Source: Watersipora subatra (Eukaryota > Bryozoa > Gymnolaemata > Cheilostomatida > Watersiporidae). Taken from it: 64,000 nucleotides of DNA. The notes below the pieces were generated by a model, which had not been told where the DNA came from, ran no database searches, and worked only from the letters and a program-made list of their open reading frames with translations. The DNA is taken from the NCBI RefSeq assembly GCF_963576615.1, contig NC_088711.1, positions 63,769,248 to 63,833,247 of the forward strand, in the 5' to 3' direction. Each line of letters begins with the position of its first letter. Position 1 is the stretch's first letter. This document shows positions 1-14,500 of the stretch, one piece after another. Both the position numbers and the translations under genes were made by a program.

Positions 1-2106
<2,106 letters not shown>

Positions 2107-2399
2107 TTGCATTTCTCTAAAACATGCTCAGTTATTAGGCGTATGACCATCCTTATCAGCTGTTATATTGTTCATATAGCTGCTACACAAAGACTATCGC
2201 AAATGAATCTTATGAAAACAACGTAACCAACTTCCTGTTGGTAATTTCAAGAACGCAAAGTAAGAATTGTGAATGCTTGGTTCAAGACAACCATCAGTTT
2301 TTCTGATACCAATATTTGTATTTGTGTCAGCGATCTCACGCTCTGTCCTTAAATGCAATGACTGTTATCAAAAGATATTGTTAATTTGTAGCACGTATA

Positions 2400-2405
2400 A
2401 ATAAA
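2400..2405 (+). terminator. Candidate SEPSECS polyadenylation signal
   Basis: AATAAA lies 294 bp after the SEPSECS stop codon, on the correct strand and in otherwise featureless AT-rich sequence. The assignment rests on position only. Confidence 0.45.
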
Positions 2406-2653
2406 CAAGTTGATGCTCAATTTAAACACTTTAGTTCATCCCTTTATGTCTGTTTAATAGGGTATTTTATTAAACAGCTGTTCAAGAAATTTGCTCTTCT
2501 AAAATGGTTTGCTAGTATCAAGGTATACTTCAACAACAAATCAGTGCAATAGATTTATTGTGCTGTCAGCAATACAAGATTTGACATCATTTGAAAATGT
2601 GAAGTGGAAGGGCTGTTATTTAAGACTAGCTGAATGCCCTGTGTTGCACCGAT

Positions 2654-2739
2654 AATAAAAACAGCTTATAAACATTACATTATCTACTACATTATCTTTA
2701 CACTAGACTACCTGCAACTGTTTATAAGCTGTTTTTATT
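2654..2739. repeat. Perfect 21-bp inverted repeat with 44-nt loop
   Basis: The 21 bases at 2654-2674 are the exact reverse complement of 2719-2739. The hairpin sits beside a copy of the dispersed element that starts with GAATGCCC and the word GTTGCAC, so it is probably part of that mobile element rather than a transcription terminator. Confidence 0.85.
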
Positions 2740-2835
2740 CATCTCGTGAGGCCATGAGGCCAGATGGTAATCGATAGTGCGACACAACATCATGTAATGA
2801 ATATCTTCACCATTATTGTTCGCCATTCTCAGTTG

Positions 2836-2905
2836 AAGGCGTAGTCTAATGGGTAAACTCCATGTCTACAGAACTGGAGGTTTGAGATTGAATTGGTAGT
2901 AAAAC
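2836..2905 (+). mobile_element. tRNA-derived SINE head (degenerate)
   Basis: An A-box-like stretch (GGCGTAGTCTAATGGGTAA) is followed about 30 nt later by a B-box-like GGAGGTTTGAGATTGAAT. The order and spacing fit an RNA polymerase III internal promoter, but no intact cloverleaf forms, so this is a SINE relic and not a tRNA gene. Related heads occur near 8340 (reverse strand) and 45835. Confidence 0.45.
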
Positions 2906-2949
2906 TTGATTGTATAACTGAACAGATACTCACATTTATATATATATAG

Positions 2950-3160
2950 ATAACTAGCAGAATTCCCGGCGTTGCACGGGTTTTAAAAAACAGCTTATTA
3001 ACAGTGGCAGGTAATGTAGTGGCCTGCCATTAGCTAATTTGAGCAAGCTAGTATCGTATTGTTGAACTTACTAATAAGAGCCGCGAAAGCAAGCTTTGAT
3101 GTTAGACGACACATGTTAGAGGACAGACGACACAGACACTCACATTTATATATATGGACC
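2950..3160 (+). repeat. Dispersed repeat, copy A
   Basis: The segment starts with GAATTCCCGGCGTTGCACGG, continues with a CAGGTAATGTAGTGGCCTGCC block, and ends with TTACTAATAAGAGCC. The same ordered blocks recur in direct orientation at about 45640-45770, in reverse orientation at about 8520-8670, and as a tail fragment at about 60880-60910. A truncated relative lies at about 2630-2745. It is an unclassified mobile-element family. Confidence 0.6.
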
Positions 3161-4084
3161 GAAAACAAATGTTAAGAAATCGGCCAAACAAAGAATTATC
3201 TCTTGGATTTGAGAAACATGTTTCGAAAATAGTGTACTACACCGGTTGTAAAACTTGGGTGTGTTTAGGTTTAATTCATTCTTCATAGAAACACACAAAA
3301 GCAGAATACCAGAACTTTCTGTTATAAGCTATAATTCTGCTTTCCAATGTCACTCACAGACTAATAACCTTTATCTGCAGTTGATTTGACCACTAAGGAA
3401 TAGTTAGCATTTCACCATTAGTTTTCAAGTCTTTGCCTTATGTATATAACAGGTTAACCATCTTGTATGTTACTAATGTTATAGTTGTAGGTTGACAGTA
3501 TTTTACAGCTATATTTCCATAAAGTTTATAGTTGTCTCATAGTTTGTCTGGAGGTTATGTTTAGCATACACATATGTTATGTTTTGCATACATATATAAT
3601 ATACATGAATTAAATGAGTGAGGAACGTTGATTGCAAAGAGGAATTAAATAATCTACTAGCCCAAAAAGTGACTGTGTGAAGAAAGCATGAGTTAACAAT
3701 TGATTGACACAAAAAGTGATTGCTTGCCTTATAACTAATCACGCATGACTTGTCCTCTAAGAACGAGTCAAAAATGAAAACTCTTAAAAAGTCATGAAAA
3801 AAATGATAAGACTCCAAAATTTGACTTAATATAATATGAGTTGATTTGTCTAACATTATCCTATCGCGTTAATGCCGGGTAAGCTATAGGAGGTTTGCTG
3901 TGATTTGTCTCTTGTTGCGCTATCACAGGCGATCATACATTGACATTGTCTCAGAAATGTATAAAAAAACGATAACAAGAAATAGAAGGCAGCATTCTAA
4001 CTGCGCAATATTTTAGTTCATAATTCAGCATATAATTCATACTAGCGTGGAAAGTTATTTTGCACAAGGATGGAGGGGTAGTGT

Positions 4085-5549
4085 TCACCGATGGTGCTGT
4101 TCATGAGAGAGAAGTTCAGGCTCACTGTCGAATGCCCTGTCACAAAACTGACATATCCACACCTCTTCATCGTCTTCCATATCATAATCTTCGTTACCGC
4201 CGTTCACCACCGGTTGTTCTGTACCGTCACTAGAGTCCTCGGAGGCTGTGTCATCAGGCGAGGGATTCTGTGGTACCTTTGATCTCAACTCTGCCAGATC
4301 AATAAACTCGGGCTCACCTTCATCATCCATAGACGTGCTCCGTCTAAAACCAATTCATACCAAATTACTTAACATTAAGAATTTCTGCTCTGTGAAGTCA
4401 CCATGCACATCTATTATGCTTTATGTGACTTTGTATTTGTATTTTGTTTGTATTTTAAGAACTTCTCACTCGTATATTTTCGCTAAATGCTTCTTCAGAC
4501 ACTAATTCTACACGTAACACTCAAGCTAGAAGAATGAGCCCATCAGAGTGAACTGCACACCAGAGATAGACAAACCCATGAAAGCTGGAATGAGCGCACC
4601 AGAATGCAAATGTATACCAGAGATACACTATGTTCAACAGCTATAACCATATCAGTGCACACTGTACACCAAACAAAGGATAGTATGAACATATATGGAT
4701 AGTAATGGAAAGTATATGAACATATTGCTTACCAGATATACGTTGACCATCCTACCTAGCCTGACACCATATAATAACTAAGATAAACACTGAAATGGTA
4801 AGGCTTACCCGCTGAAGCCTTCAGCCGAGTTCAGGTGCTCATGAAGCACCATGTGATCATGAACAGTAGTAATGGAGCCATCAGGCAGCTCTGTAGCCTG
4901 AGCCAACTGAACATCTGCAGGAACTGGTTTTAGCTTTGTTAGATTCATGATAGATTGTGTTGCTAAGAGATTGCGATTAGGTTGCTGATGCAGAGTTTCG
5001 TGGCTGACTAAGGCCTTCTCGGAAGGAACGCTGTAGTCACAATAGGCGCATGTGAACCTAAAAGCATAATCATAAAAACTCATCGCATTTTGAAGATAAC
5101 CTCACTAGAGGATGAGTTGGGTTTTTTACAAAACTAGTAACCATACAGAGGCGATGCAACCAGTCACAAGCTTCCACCTTACTCGCGCATTCAGTCTACA
5201 CATGAGTAGTTCAAAAGTATATCTACTAAGCAATCAACTAGATGACAATTTGTCATCGCTTGTGTAAACGTAAGCTGCTCACCCCTGCTTGCTGCCGTGC
5301 AAACCAATGTGCCTCCTAAAGTTGTCTCTTAGTGCAGAGGCATATGGGCACTTCTCACAACAGTACCTCCTGCTAGGCAGGCCTTTCTTCTCCTTCTCCA
5401 GTACCATCTCCTTATTATTGTATCGCAGACTGAATCCTCCTTCTGACTCTACTGTCTCTCCTTTTATCTCTTCACCGCCCTCATCATGATTGGATAAAGG
5501 CAAGCTTTCTGTCTCCGTCATGTCTCCCTGGCAAGAGGAGCGGCTATAA
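4085..5549 (-). CDS. Zinc-finger gene exons 31-33: fingers 29-31 and C-terminus
   Basis: Exon 31 (5549-5283): acidic linker and finger 29 (YCCEKCPYASALRDN). Exon 32 (5057-4809): finger 30 (FTCAYCDYSVPSEKA) and a neutral linker. Exon 33 (4343-4085): a strongly acidic stretch (DYDMEDDEEV) followed directly by the isolated last finger WICQFCDRAFDSEPELLSH and stop TGA at 4087-4085. An acidic patch just before one terminal finger is also seen in REST. I treat this as resemblance only. Confidence 0.88.
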
Positions 5550-8500
5550 CTATGCAGGACTATTAATAAAATCAAATATTCTTATCTAGCTCTATTTCTA
5601 TATTTTAAAGCATTGAAATAAATCATTTGCATAATAAAATAAAAAAAACATAAAAGATAAAACAAAAAACATAAAAGTAGAAGGAACAGAAAAAATGGAG
5701 TTTAAGGCTTTGATGATATTCATTATTATTATTGCTGACATTCCTTCTGACACTGATAAGGGAGAGCAGAGAGTGAGTGGATATGAAGAGGCGCAACTAC
5801 CTGGTACTGGAGGCTATGCACCTTGATGTGCTGCGCCATGAGCTCCCTGCTCTCACAGTAAAAGTCACAGAACTTGCACTTCAGAGAATTCTCTGTATAC
5901 GCTCCATGGCTAGCGGTATGCTCTTCAAGCACAGACAGTTGACCACATGCGAATGGACACTACAAGTGGTGAAGTTTCTCCTATCATCATCATAGAAAAT
6001 GACCTCGACAAACTAATACCACATAATTCAACGATAACGACACATGTAAGGTCTGTCAAGTATTAGAAAGAATAGACACCTGCAAGGCCTGTCAAGTATA
6101 AGAAAGAATAGACACCTGTAAGGCCTGTCAAGTATAAGAAAGAATAGACACCTTTAAGCATTTGTGCATCATCCGTTTTAATCTGTCTGCACCATCACCA
6201 GGCTCAAGCTTCACCGGAGCAACCTGACTGTTGATTAGGTGCTGCTTGAAGGCAGCCACATCATCCAATGACGTTTCCCCTAAGTTGAGCGAGCCGGTAA
6301 AAACCTTTTGTCGGTAGCGTGGCGAGTGAACCTGCAAAAGTTACCAACCGATGGTCATCTCACTACTTAAGCTTGCAGCTCATAATTAACAAAGATGACA
6401 TTCTGTACATACATACATCTATATTCTAGAGGAGTCAGAGAATGCAGGAAGGAATTACCTTAACGTGCTGCTGCAGTAAACGGTTGTGGTTGACCCAGTA
6501 GGCGCACTCGGGGCACTTATAGATAGCCCCTGGTCTCTGTTTGTGCAATTTCCTATGGGCATTCAGGTCCTTCGCTTTGCCTCTGTATGGACACTCTGTA
6601 CATTGCACAAGACTCGAAGCCTGCAGATACTTTTCTGTCTTCTCACGTTTCTTTTCTTCCCTAAAACACACACAGAAGAAGTAAGTTTCCGGAACCTGCT
6701 TTCACTCTTTCCTAGCAAATGTCTGACCGCACTACACCAAATAAGTTGAAGTGCTGTGTCATGTTTGAAACATGTCAGTAGCGACAACTTCATGTATGTC
6801 ACATAAAATGAGCTCAACCGTTTGCAATCAGAAATGCACTTGTTGTGTCATGTCAGATTGAGAGATGTCAGTAGCAGTAGCGACACTTAACATACATATG
6901 CGAAATAGATAATGAGCTCACCCACTGCCATCAGGTTGGTGTAACTTCATGTGCTGGTGAAGGAGTCTATTTGCTGAGACCCAGTAGTCGCAGAAGGAAC
7001 ACTTGAGATCGGCTTCTGATCGGGGAGATATGTGTCTCTCTACATGCTCATTATACATAGAGACCTACAAACCACGATTCTATCTTAGAGTATCGCTACA
7101 AGTTCCTCATCACCTGCAGCAGCACCTCATCGTATAAACTAACTTTTAGCCATCTGCTAGAGCAATTGCTCTACTCACCTTATCTGTTTTGTACGGGCAG
7201 TGTGTGCAGTTATATCTTCTGTTATGGTCGTTCTGAGCATTATCTGGTTTGTTAGAGCCATGTTTTGTGAACATACTATGGATATCTCCTTCCTGAAAAA
7301 AAAGATCTCGTGTAATATGAACAACATATTGTCTACATCACAAAACATTTCGTCGGTGTAAATCAAAAAACACTCACAATGATATGCTTTTCTTTGATGT
7401 GACGGACTATAGCACTCCGCCATGCAGTTTTCATTTCACATTGGTTGCATGTGTATATAACTCCCGTGGTGCTTGCGGAGCTTGTCGTGGTTGGAGCTGG
7501 CTCAGGCTCTACCGGGCATGGTGCATATTCTATGTTTTGCAACAGCACATCTTCCACGCTGAGGAAAACAACATTCAGTCAAGTAAAAATGATGGTGCAG
7601 CTGCAGCAACTTACTGTTGGGTATCTTACAACTAGCAAACTTTGTTGGAAGTTAAGACTTGGCTAACCCAAGCTAACCCTTAGCTTAACACTCACCGGTC
7701 GATGTCGTGTTTAGCTTTGATGTGCTTGTGTAACGTGTACTCCATGTCATCAGCAAAGTCGCAGATTGCGCACTGGTACGCATTGTAAAGGTCATGCTGA
7801 ACTATGTGCATGAGAGCCTCCTCTTTCTTCGCATGTTTGAATGAACATCTTCGACATTTCCACATCGAGAATGGCCGTTCCATGCTCGATGTCTTGTGCG
7901 CTGCCTTGTACGTTGTCTGCTCGTCTCGGCTTGTCTTGCTTAATGTCTAAGTGCATGACACAAACAAATATTATTTTCTTTAAAATGAGGCCAAAGTTTA
8001 TTTATAACGCAATTAAAGATCAATTATACAGTGTACAAGAAATACATAAAGCGATTATAAATTAGCGTAAAAACTATCTTCATGTTTGAAAACTAGCGCA
8101 GAATGTACACAGTACTTATATAAAGTGAGTAGCTCAATGGAATGCACACAGTACTTATATAAGGTGAGTAGCTCAATGGAATGCATGATAGCATATACTG
8201 TAGTTCAGTAGCAAATGGGATGGTTTTATGATAATATATAATATACATCTCAGTGTTTGTCTGCCTGTCTGTCATTCCTGTGTCCAGTTATAGCCATAAG
8301 GTTTTAGGAACAAAAATCCGCTTTGCCCTGGATTTAAACTCGGAACTTCCAGGTCTGCAGACAGGCGTACAAAACCCCTAGACTATGCATTCAACTGGCC
8401 GTAGTGAAGAATAATTGGGCACTTGTTCATTACATCAGTTAAAATACTCGCGCTGAGAGAGAATTCTATCGGTTATTACTAGCACGCTTGATCGCTTGAT

Positions 8501-11500
8501 CATTTAGCGTAATGTAACGATTATTAAGCTGGCTTCACACGGCTCTTATTATAGTAAATATTTAGACTAGCTTATGTTACTAGCTTACCAGGTGAGTTAC
8601 TCAAATTCATTGGGTAATTATTCTATTACCCAAGCATCGCTCGGCATTCACCTAGTACAGCATTCAACTAATAATAAAATATATTTTTAGAAAACAATTG
8701 TACAGAGAAGAGTGTAGATTAACTTGTAGACCATAGGATGCGCTCACCTGTATACGCAGTATCTTTCCGTCATGCTCGGCTCTAACGTGTCTCACTGTCT
8801 CATTTCTGCTTGTCGATGTAAAGAAACAGTATCCACACTTGAACTTAACGCTGCCGTTGTCCTGCTTGCTCATTCCTCTTCCTTCACCCCTCCTCTGACC
8901 CTAATAATTGCAAAAGCGATGAGTTGAGTACTCTACACAAGCCTTTCAAGACCGCACAACATGTATGCGTTGCAAGACTCTGGCAGACCTGACCGGCACA
9001 TACTTGGTTAGAAGTCTCTGCTGGTGCGACTGCACTCTGCAAACCGACCATCGTAGGGAGAGAACTGTAGCAGGTGTTGTTGGTGTTCGAGATGGTCGGT
9101 GAAGGGGAGGGACTAACGGATCGAGGTATTGAGCCCTCCTCCTTTATATGAGATTGGATATCGGCTATCTTTTGCTTTGTCTGTCCATCATCCACCTCCA
9201 TTGTTTTACCGTCCGAGTAGATGACTGTTTCCTGCAAAAAAGGAATTTAGTGTACATCATAGATTGTTCACATCAACTAACACTCCCAGGGTTTCACATT
9301 TTCTGCCTTGTAAAAACGAATATTTACAGAATATGCTGTATGATAGTTTTAAATAACTCACTCTGTTGAGAAGGTCATCAAGAATGGAACCGATGCCGCC
9401 TCTATGCACAGACAAGATATGCTTTTTCACATCCCATTTCCAGTTAGACCTCTTTCCGCAGAGTGAGCAAATATAAGGTCGCGAGTCGCTGTGTCCCGAC
9501 TCTTCTACAGAACAGCAATGTAGACAGCTGATGTGACAATCTAGATGTAGAGTACAGGACTGTTCAGTCTTATGCAGAGGTTGCCCACAATGCACAAAAA
9601 ACATGCATAATGCAAAGGAAGCTGAGCTCACCAAATAAAAGGTAGGGAAAGCACTAGCAACCTACAAGGCTAATACAGAGCGACATACACGAGCAGTTGG
9701 ACAGGGGCAGTTGAACAAAGTTAACCATGCCAGATGATAGAAATCAACAATTGTCGGCTTGGATGAGTCTCACATCTAACGGGATCACCCTAGAGACGAA
9801 TTCGTACCTCCTTTTGATGAGAGATCGACAATTTTAGCATCAGGATTGTCAGGATGGAGGGCGCGGATGTGCCTCCGGATGACCCACATGAACTCTGAGA
9901 ACTGGCTGCATATTGAGCATTGGAAGCTGCCTATAAGACACACAGACAGCAGACTAGTGGCCAGCGACTAGGGCAGGCAAGGGCGGGAAAGGGCTCACCT
10001 CCTCATAGTACAGTGAAACATGCGAGGATCCAGGGATAGGGAGACATGCGGATTGTTGGTTTATTCACAAGGTGTGAGGTGCATTACTTATTAGAATACT
10101 ATCAATATGAAAGAGCCCATTCCCATGCATTATTGGTAGACACTAAACATGCCTAGACAGCGGGACAAAGCGGAGGACAAGCCATCAACTGCACATGCAA
10201 TTGGCAGCACATGCACTAACAGTACCGGGGATAGTTAATCCCACCCTTTTCCCATAACAGTTCAGCAGTTAGTAAAACAGATAACGTCGTGTCCTCACAG
10301 CACTTATTGCACGAATATTTTTTATAATAGAAATATAATAAGTTTTTTGGTTTTTTATTAGAGTCCAACTTTGATTTTTACATTCCTTTGATTTCGGACA
10401 AATCCAAGTTCAAACGGAATATTTACCACTTTTGCTCGTTACCTTTAGTATTCAACTGTCTAATCAAATGGTTCATTGCGGTTTACCAAATACTCAATGT
10501 ATTAAAATTTACTGTTTTAATGCAGTATTTTAGTTTTATATTCTATTAAAATAAAACAGATAAGCAATTTCTATGTTTTATTTTATACAAGAATCTGGGG
10601 AACAAGGCTGGGGTACAAGCACCTACATATGAGGCAATACATTCCCCCAGCCTAGCTTTAATATATTTCTTGTTTTCTTAATATACTGAATAGGTTGTAA
10701 AATAATACTAGAGTTTTAAAAAGTTATTTTTAGCCTTGAAATGATTAAAATAATTTGCATTATTTGTAAGGGTAAAAAATCATTTCGATTCACCTGCTGA
10801 GCAACTCCCCGGAACAGATTATAATTGAACACCAAGGTCAGATGATAGATTTAAAAGTTTTGGTTGAAAAACAAGTGAATATTTACACATTGTTCTAATG
10901 CTACATAATTGATTCTTGTCTAGTTTTTGCGCATCACAAGCAGTCATGGTGCATATTCTATAAGCTCCTTTTCAAATGCTTGGAAGCAACAATCGCATGC
11001 TGACAATCAAAGTACCGGAGTAAACAGGCACAATCGTTTACCTATTTTTGGACCATTCTTGCCTACTGGTCTAGGATTCGGGTCAGGAGAGGAGCGCTCT
11101 CTGATTTTAGAGCTCACACTGCTAGGAGAACTTTCTCCTTCTCCATCTGTAGGAGGAGTGTCTGGGGTGCCTGGGTCCGAGTCAAGAGCATCCAATGCAT
11201 CTTCATCCTCTATGATGTGAGCCCCCGTCACACCTGGAATAACAATAAATCTTCAATACCATCCAGAAAGATACAATTGTGGATGTATTCAAACATGTAG
11301 TATAATCTTAGATGCCAGGAGTAGATAATCACTCACCCCTGTGCATCATCTTAATGTGTTTAGCGACATCCCACTTCCACTTAGAACTTTTACCGCACAA
11401 AGAACAACGATAAGGTTTTATAGATTTTCCATTTTTGCTATTTTTCACATCAGGATAATTCTGGTCCACATCTTCCTTATTCTCGCCTACATTAAAATGC

Positions 11501-14500
11501 CATAAGCCATGGTAGTATGATACAAAATATCAAGTCTATGATAAGGAAACTAAGAAAAAGAGAATATGATTGCGAGAGGAGATGCGCATGAATGGCAGTA
11601 AAGAATACCTGCTTCTAGGAGCTCCTCGCGAGTCATTACCTCCACCTTAGCATCTCGTATCCCAGGGTGTACTTGTCGGTAGTGCTTTCGAATGTCACAT
11701 TTCCAATTGCTGCGCCGGCTGCATACAGAGCAGCGGAAAGGACGGATACTGATGGCCTTGGAGCCTGATGACATATCCTGATGTAAAACCAAAAGTGGTT
11801 TGTGGAGACATTTGATTAACCTCTACAACATCTTTGATTTCATAGGAACATTGATAGTGATGCAACATGTTGGTGTCTGGCCACCAATCGGGAATTGTCG
11901 GGTTTCACAAGTACCAACTCTATTAGGGCATCTCACTGAACTTTTGCAAGTGTACTTTACAAGTAGTTAAACAACCCAGAGCATCCAGTAAAGCATGCTA
12001 AACTGATAGAATGGCATAGTTACGAAACTTTAAAAAACCACAAGCGTGTAATATAAATAATAATATAAATAATATGGTAATTAAATATAAATAATCACAT
12101 TGTTTGCAGAGCGCGCCCGGGGTTTCGGCCAAGGCTCATGCTTGAAGTCAGCAGAGATGCCTATCTTAGGTTTGCCACGCTGCTCAGGGTGCTGCTTTAG
12201 GTACTCATCGAGCGTGTCTTTCGCTTCCTGCGTGTCCAATACTATCACCTCATCTATACAGTCTAAGTGCTCCGTACGCATGTGCTTCTGTATATCCCAT
12301 TTCCAGTTAGCCCTTTTACCTGTTCAGCCACATGTTTTTAACTACATTCAGATACAGTAAGAAGTTCATTGATAACAGAATTGACAAAAGGGATCAATCA
12401 GAGACTCGCATCACTTACCACAATCATCACTTACCACAATCATCACTTACCACAATCATCACTTACCACAATCATCACTTACCACAATCATCACTTACCA
12501 CAATCATCACTTACCACAATCATCACTCACCACAATCATCACTCACCACAATCATCACTCACCACAATCATCACTCACCACAATCATCACTCACCACAAT
12601 CATCACTCACCACAATCATCACTCACCACAATCATCACTTACCACAATCATCACTTACCACAATCACATCACTTACCACAATCATCACTTACCACAATCG
12701 GGACACTTGAAGATTTTTAGATTGTAGTGAGTGGCCATGTGGGCGTTGAGGCGGGACTCACTGGTTGTATTATAAGCGCAGTGGGGGCACTGAACATGTG
12801 CAGTAACCTGCGTGTGTCCATCATCTGCAAGTAGCCATGCGCATCTTACCTCATAAGCAGTTGTGATTCATGAAACATGAATTTTCCATGGACCATTGTT
12901 ATGTGATCGCGTGTGTATGTCTCATAAGCAACCAATTTCCATGTGAGCGTATGGCAAATTCTAGGAGAACATCTGCCTATGCCCTATCTTATATTAATTA
13001 TTATCAGCCAAAAATCTTCTTCAAGAAATGCATGAGAAGCAATTGATACATGGAAATGCTAGAGCCAGAGCTGACCTCGGCTGCGCGATGTCTTGGAAGT
13101 GGATGGAGAGAGAGCAGCTGGAGGTGACGGTTGAAGGGCAGGAATCTTAGGCTGGTCCGGTTTGGCAGTAGCTCCAGTGTTTTCTGCTACTTCCTCATTG
13201 GGTGGAGTCCATATCATCCCTTTGTCTGACTTGGTGTCAGGTTTGCCAGAAACATTGTGAACTTCAGGAAGAGGACGATTCCTGTTGGGACTGCTACGCA
13301 CAGCTTCCTGTAATGACACCATTAGCCTTTGTACACCAGCAGCAGCCTAGAGATGACACACAGTAATACTAGTAGTAACAGTAACTGTAGTATGTAACTG
13401 TAACAGTAACTGTAGACACGCAGTAACAGTCTATTGACAGCATTGTCTGTTAAAACTTCAATTACTGTCAAGTGTGCTCTACAAGGCCTAATCCCTTTCC
13501 TCTATGTTATCAACTGAATTAACTCTAGAAAATTACTTGAAATCAACCCCAGATCATAGTTTCAGTACTCAGTGCAATGTCTTATTAGATTATGGTTCAT
13601 GCAGACAAGCACTATCGTAATTAGTAACTTCCAATATTTACAGCTCACCTCAAACACTTGCTCTACCAGATTATATGGGTTGATACCCTCGGGAAGTTTT
13701 TCCGGATGATTCTTTTCTATGTGCTTTTTAGTGTCACCCCTCCAATAGGAAGCATATGTGCAAAATTTGCAGTGGAATGGCTTTTCTGGGTGGAGCCTCA
13801 TATGTGCATCCAGGTGAGACTTGAAGTTGGTCTCATACCGACAGTTCACACACTTGAACTCACCTGTAGAAGACAATCAGACTCTAGCATACCAGAGCAT
13901 TAAGCCACACAAGTTAACACGAATATAGTGGTGCAATTAGTCATACTTACTTGAACTGGAGAGCAATATTAGGATATTAAAACACAGTCGAGGAAGATAT
14001 TTTAGGCAGTAACGTAATCATCATAAAAAAGAGTAAGAATTAAAAAGGTAAACAAGTACCATACATACATCATACATCGCTACAGGGCAGCGCAGATACT
14101 CCGAGTAGACTTTGGTTAAAAAAAAGAGTCACTCACCGCCGGGCACATGGACCATGGTTGAGGGGTCAAGTTCTCCCTTCTTTATAGGCTTCCCATCTTG
14201 CGTTAGTTTAGCCAACTCCTTCGCAAGAGCCATGTTCTTATCACTGCCATGAGATTTGACATTCGGCGCAGGTTTGAGCATGGGCATCTGCGGGGCGCTT
14301 GAGAGTTGGTACTGAGGTTCAGGGGAGTGGCTACTCACCTTGTACGAGGAAGGGGAAGTAGAGGAGGAGCTGAGGTTGGCTAGAGGGTTAACGATAGCCG
14401 CGTGACTCATGTTCACAATTACCTAGAGTTACAATGACACCACATTAGCTATGGACCAGAGGCTATAATAATAGATCATTATCATAGATAATACGCCAAT

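Larger units (their letters stand above)
2107..4084. other. Convergent spacer between SEPSECS and the zinc-finger gene
   Basis: Nothing here reads as a conserved gene. It should contain both 3' UTRs. From about 2630 to 3160 it holds two pieces of a dispersed repeat, a perfect hairpin and a tRNA-like SINE head, listed separately. The minus-strand open frame at 3509-3856 has no recognisable features. Confidence 0.7.

Noticed and set aside
12332-12727. 131- and 113-codon His/Thr/Ser-rich open frames on the plus strand
   Set aside because: They are the antisense reading of the 16-bp splice-donor array in the zinc-finger gene.
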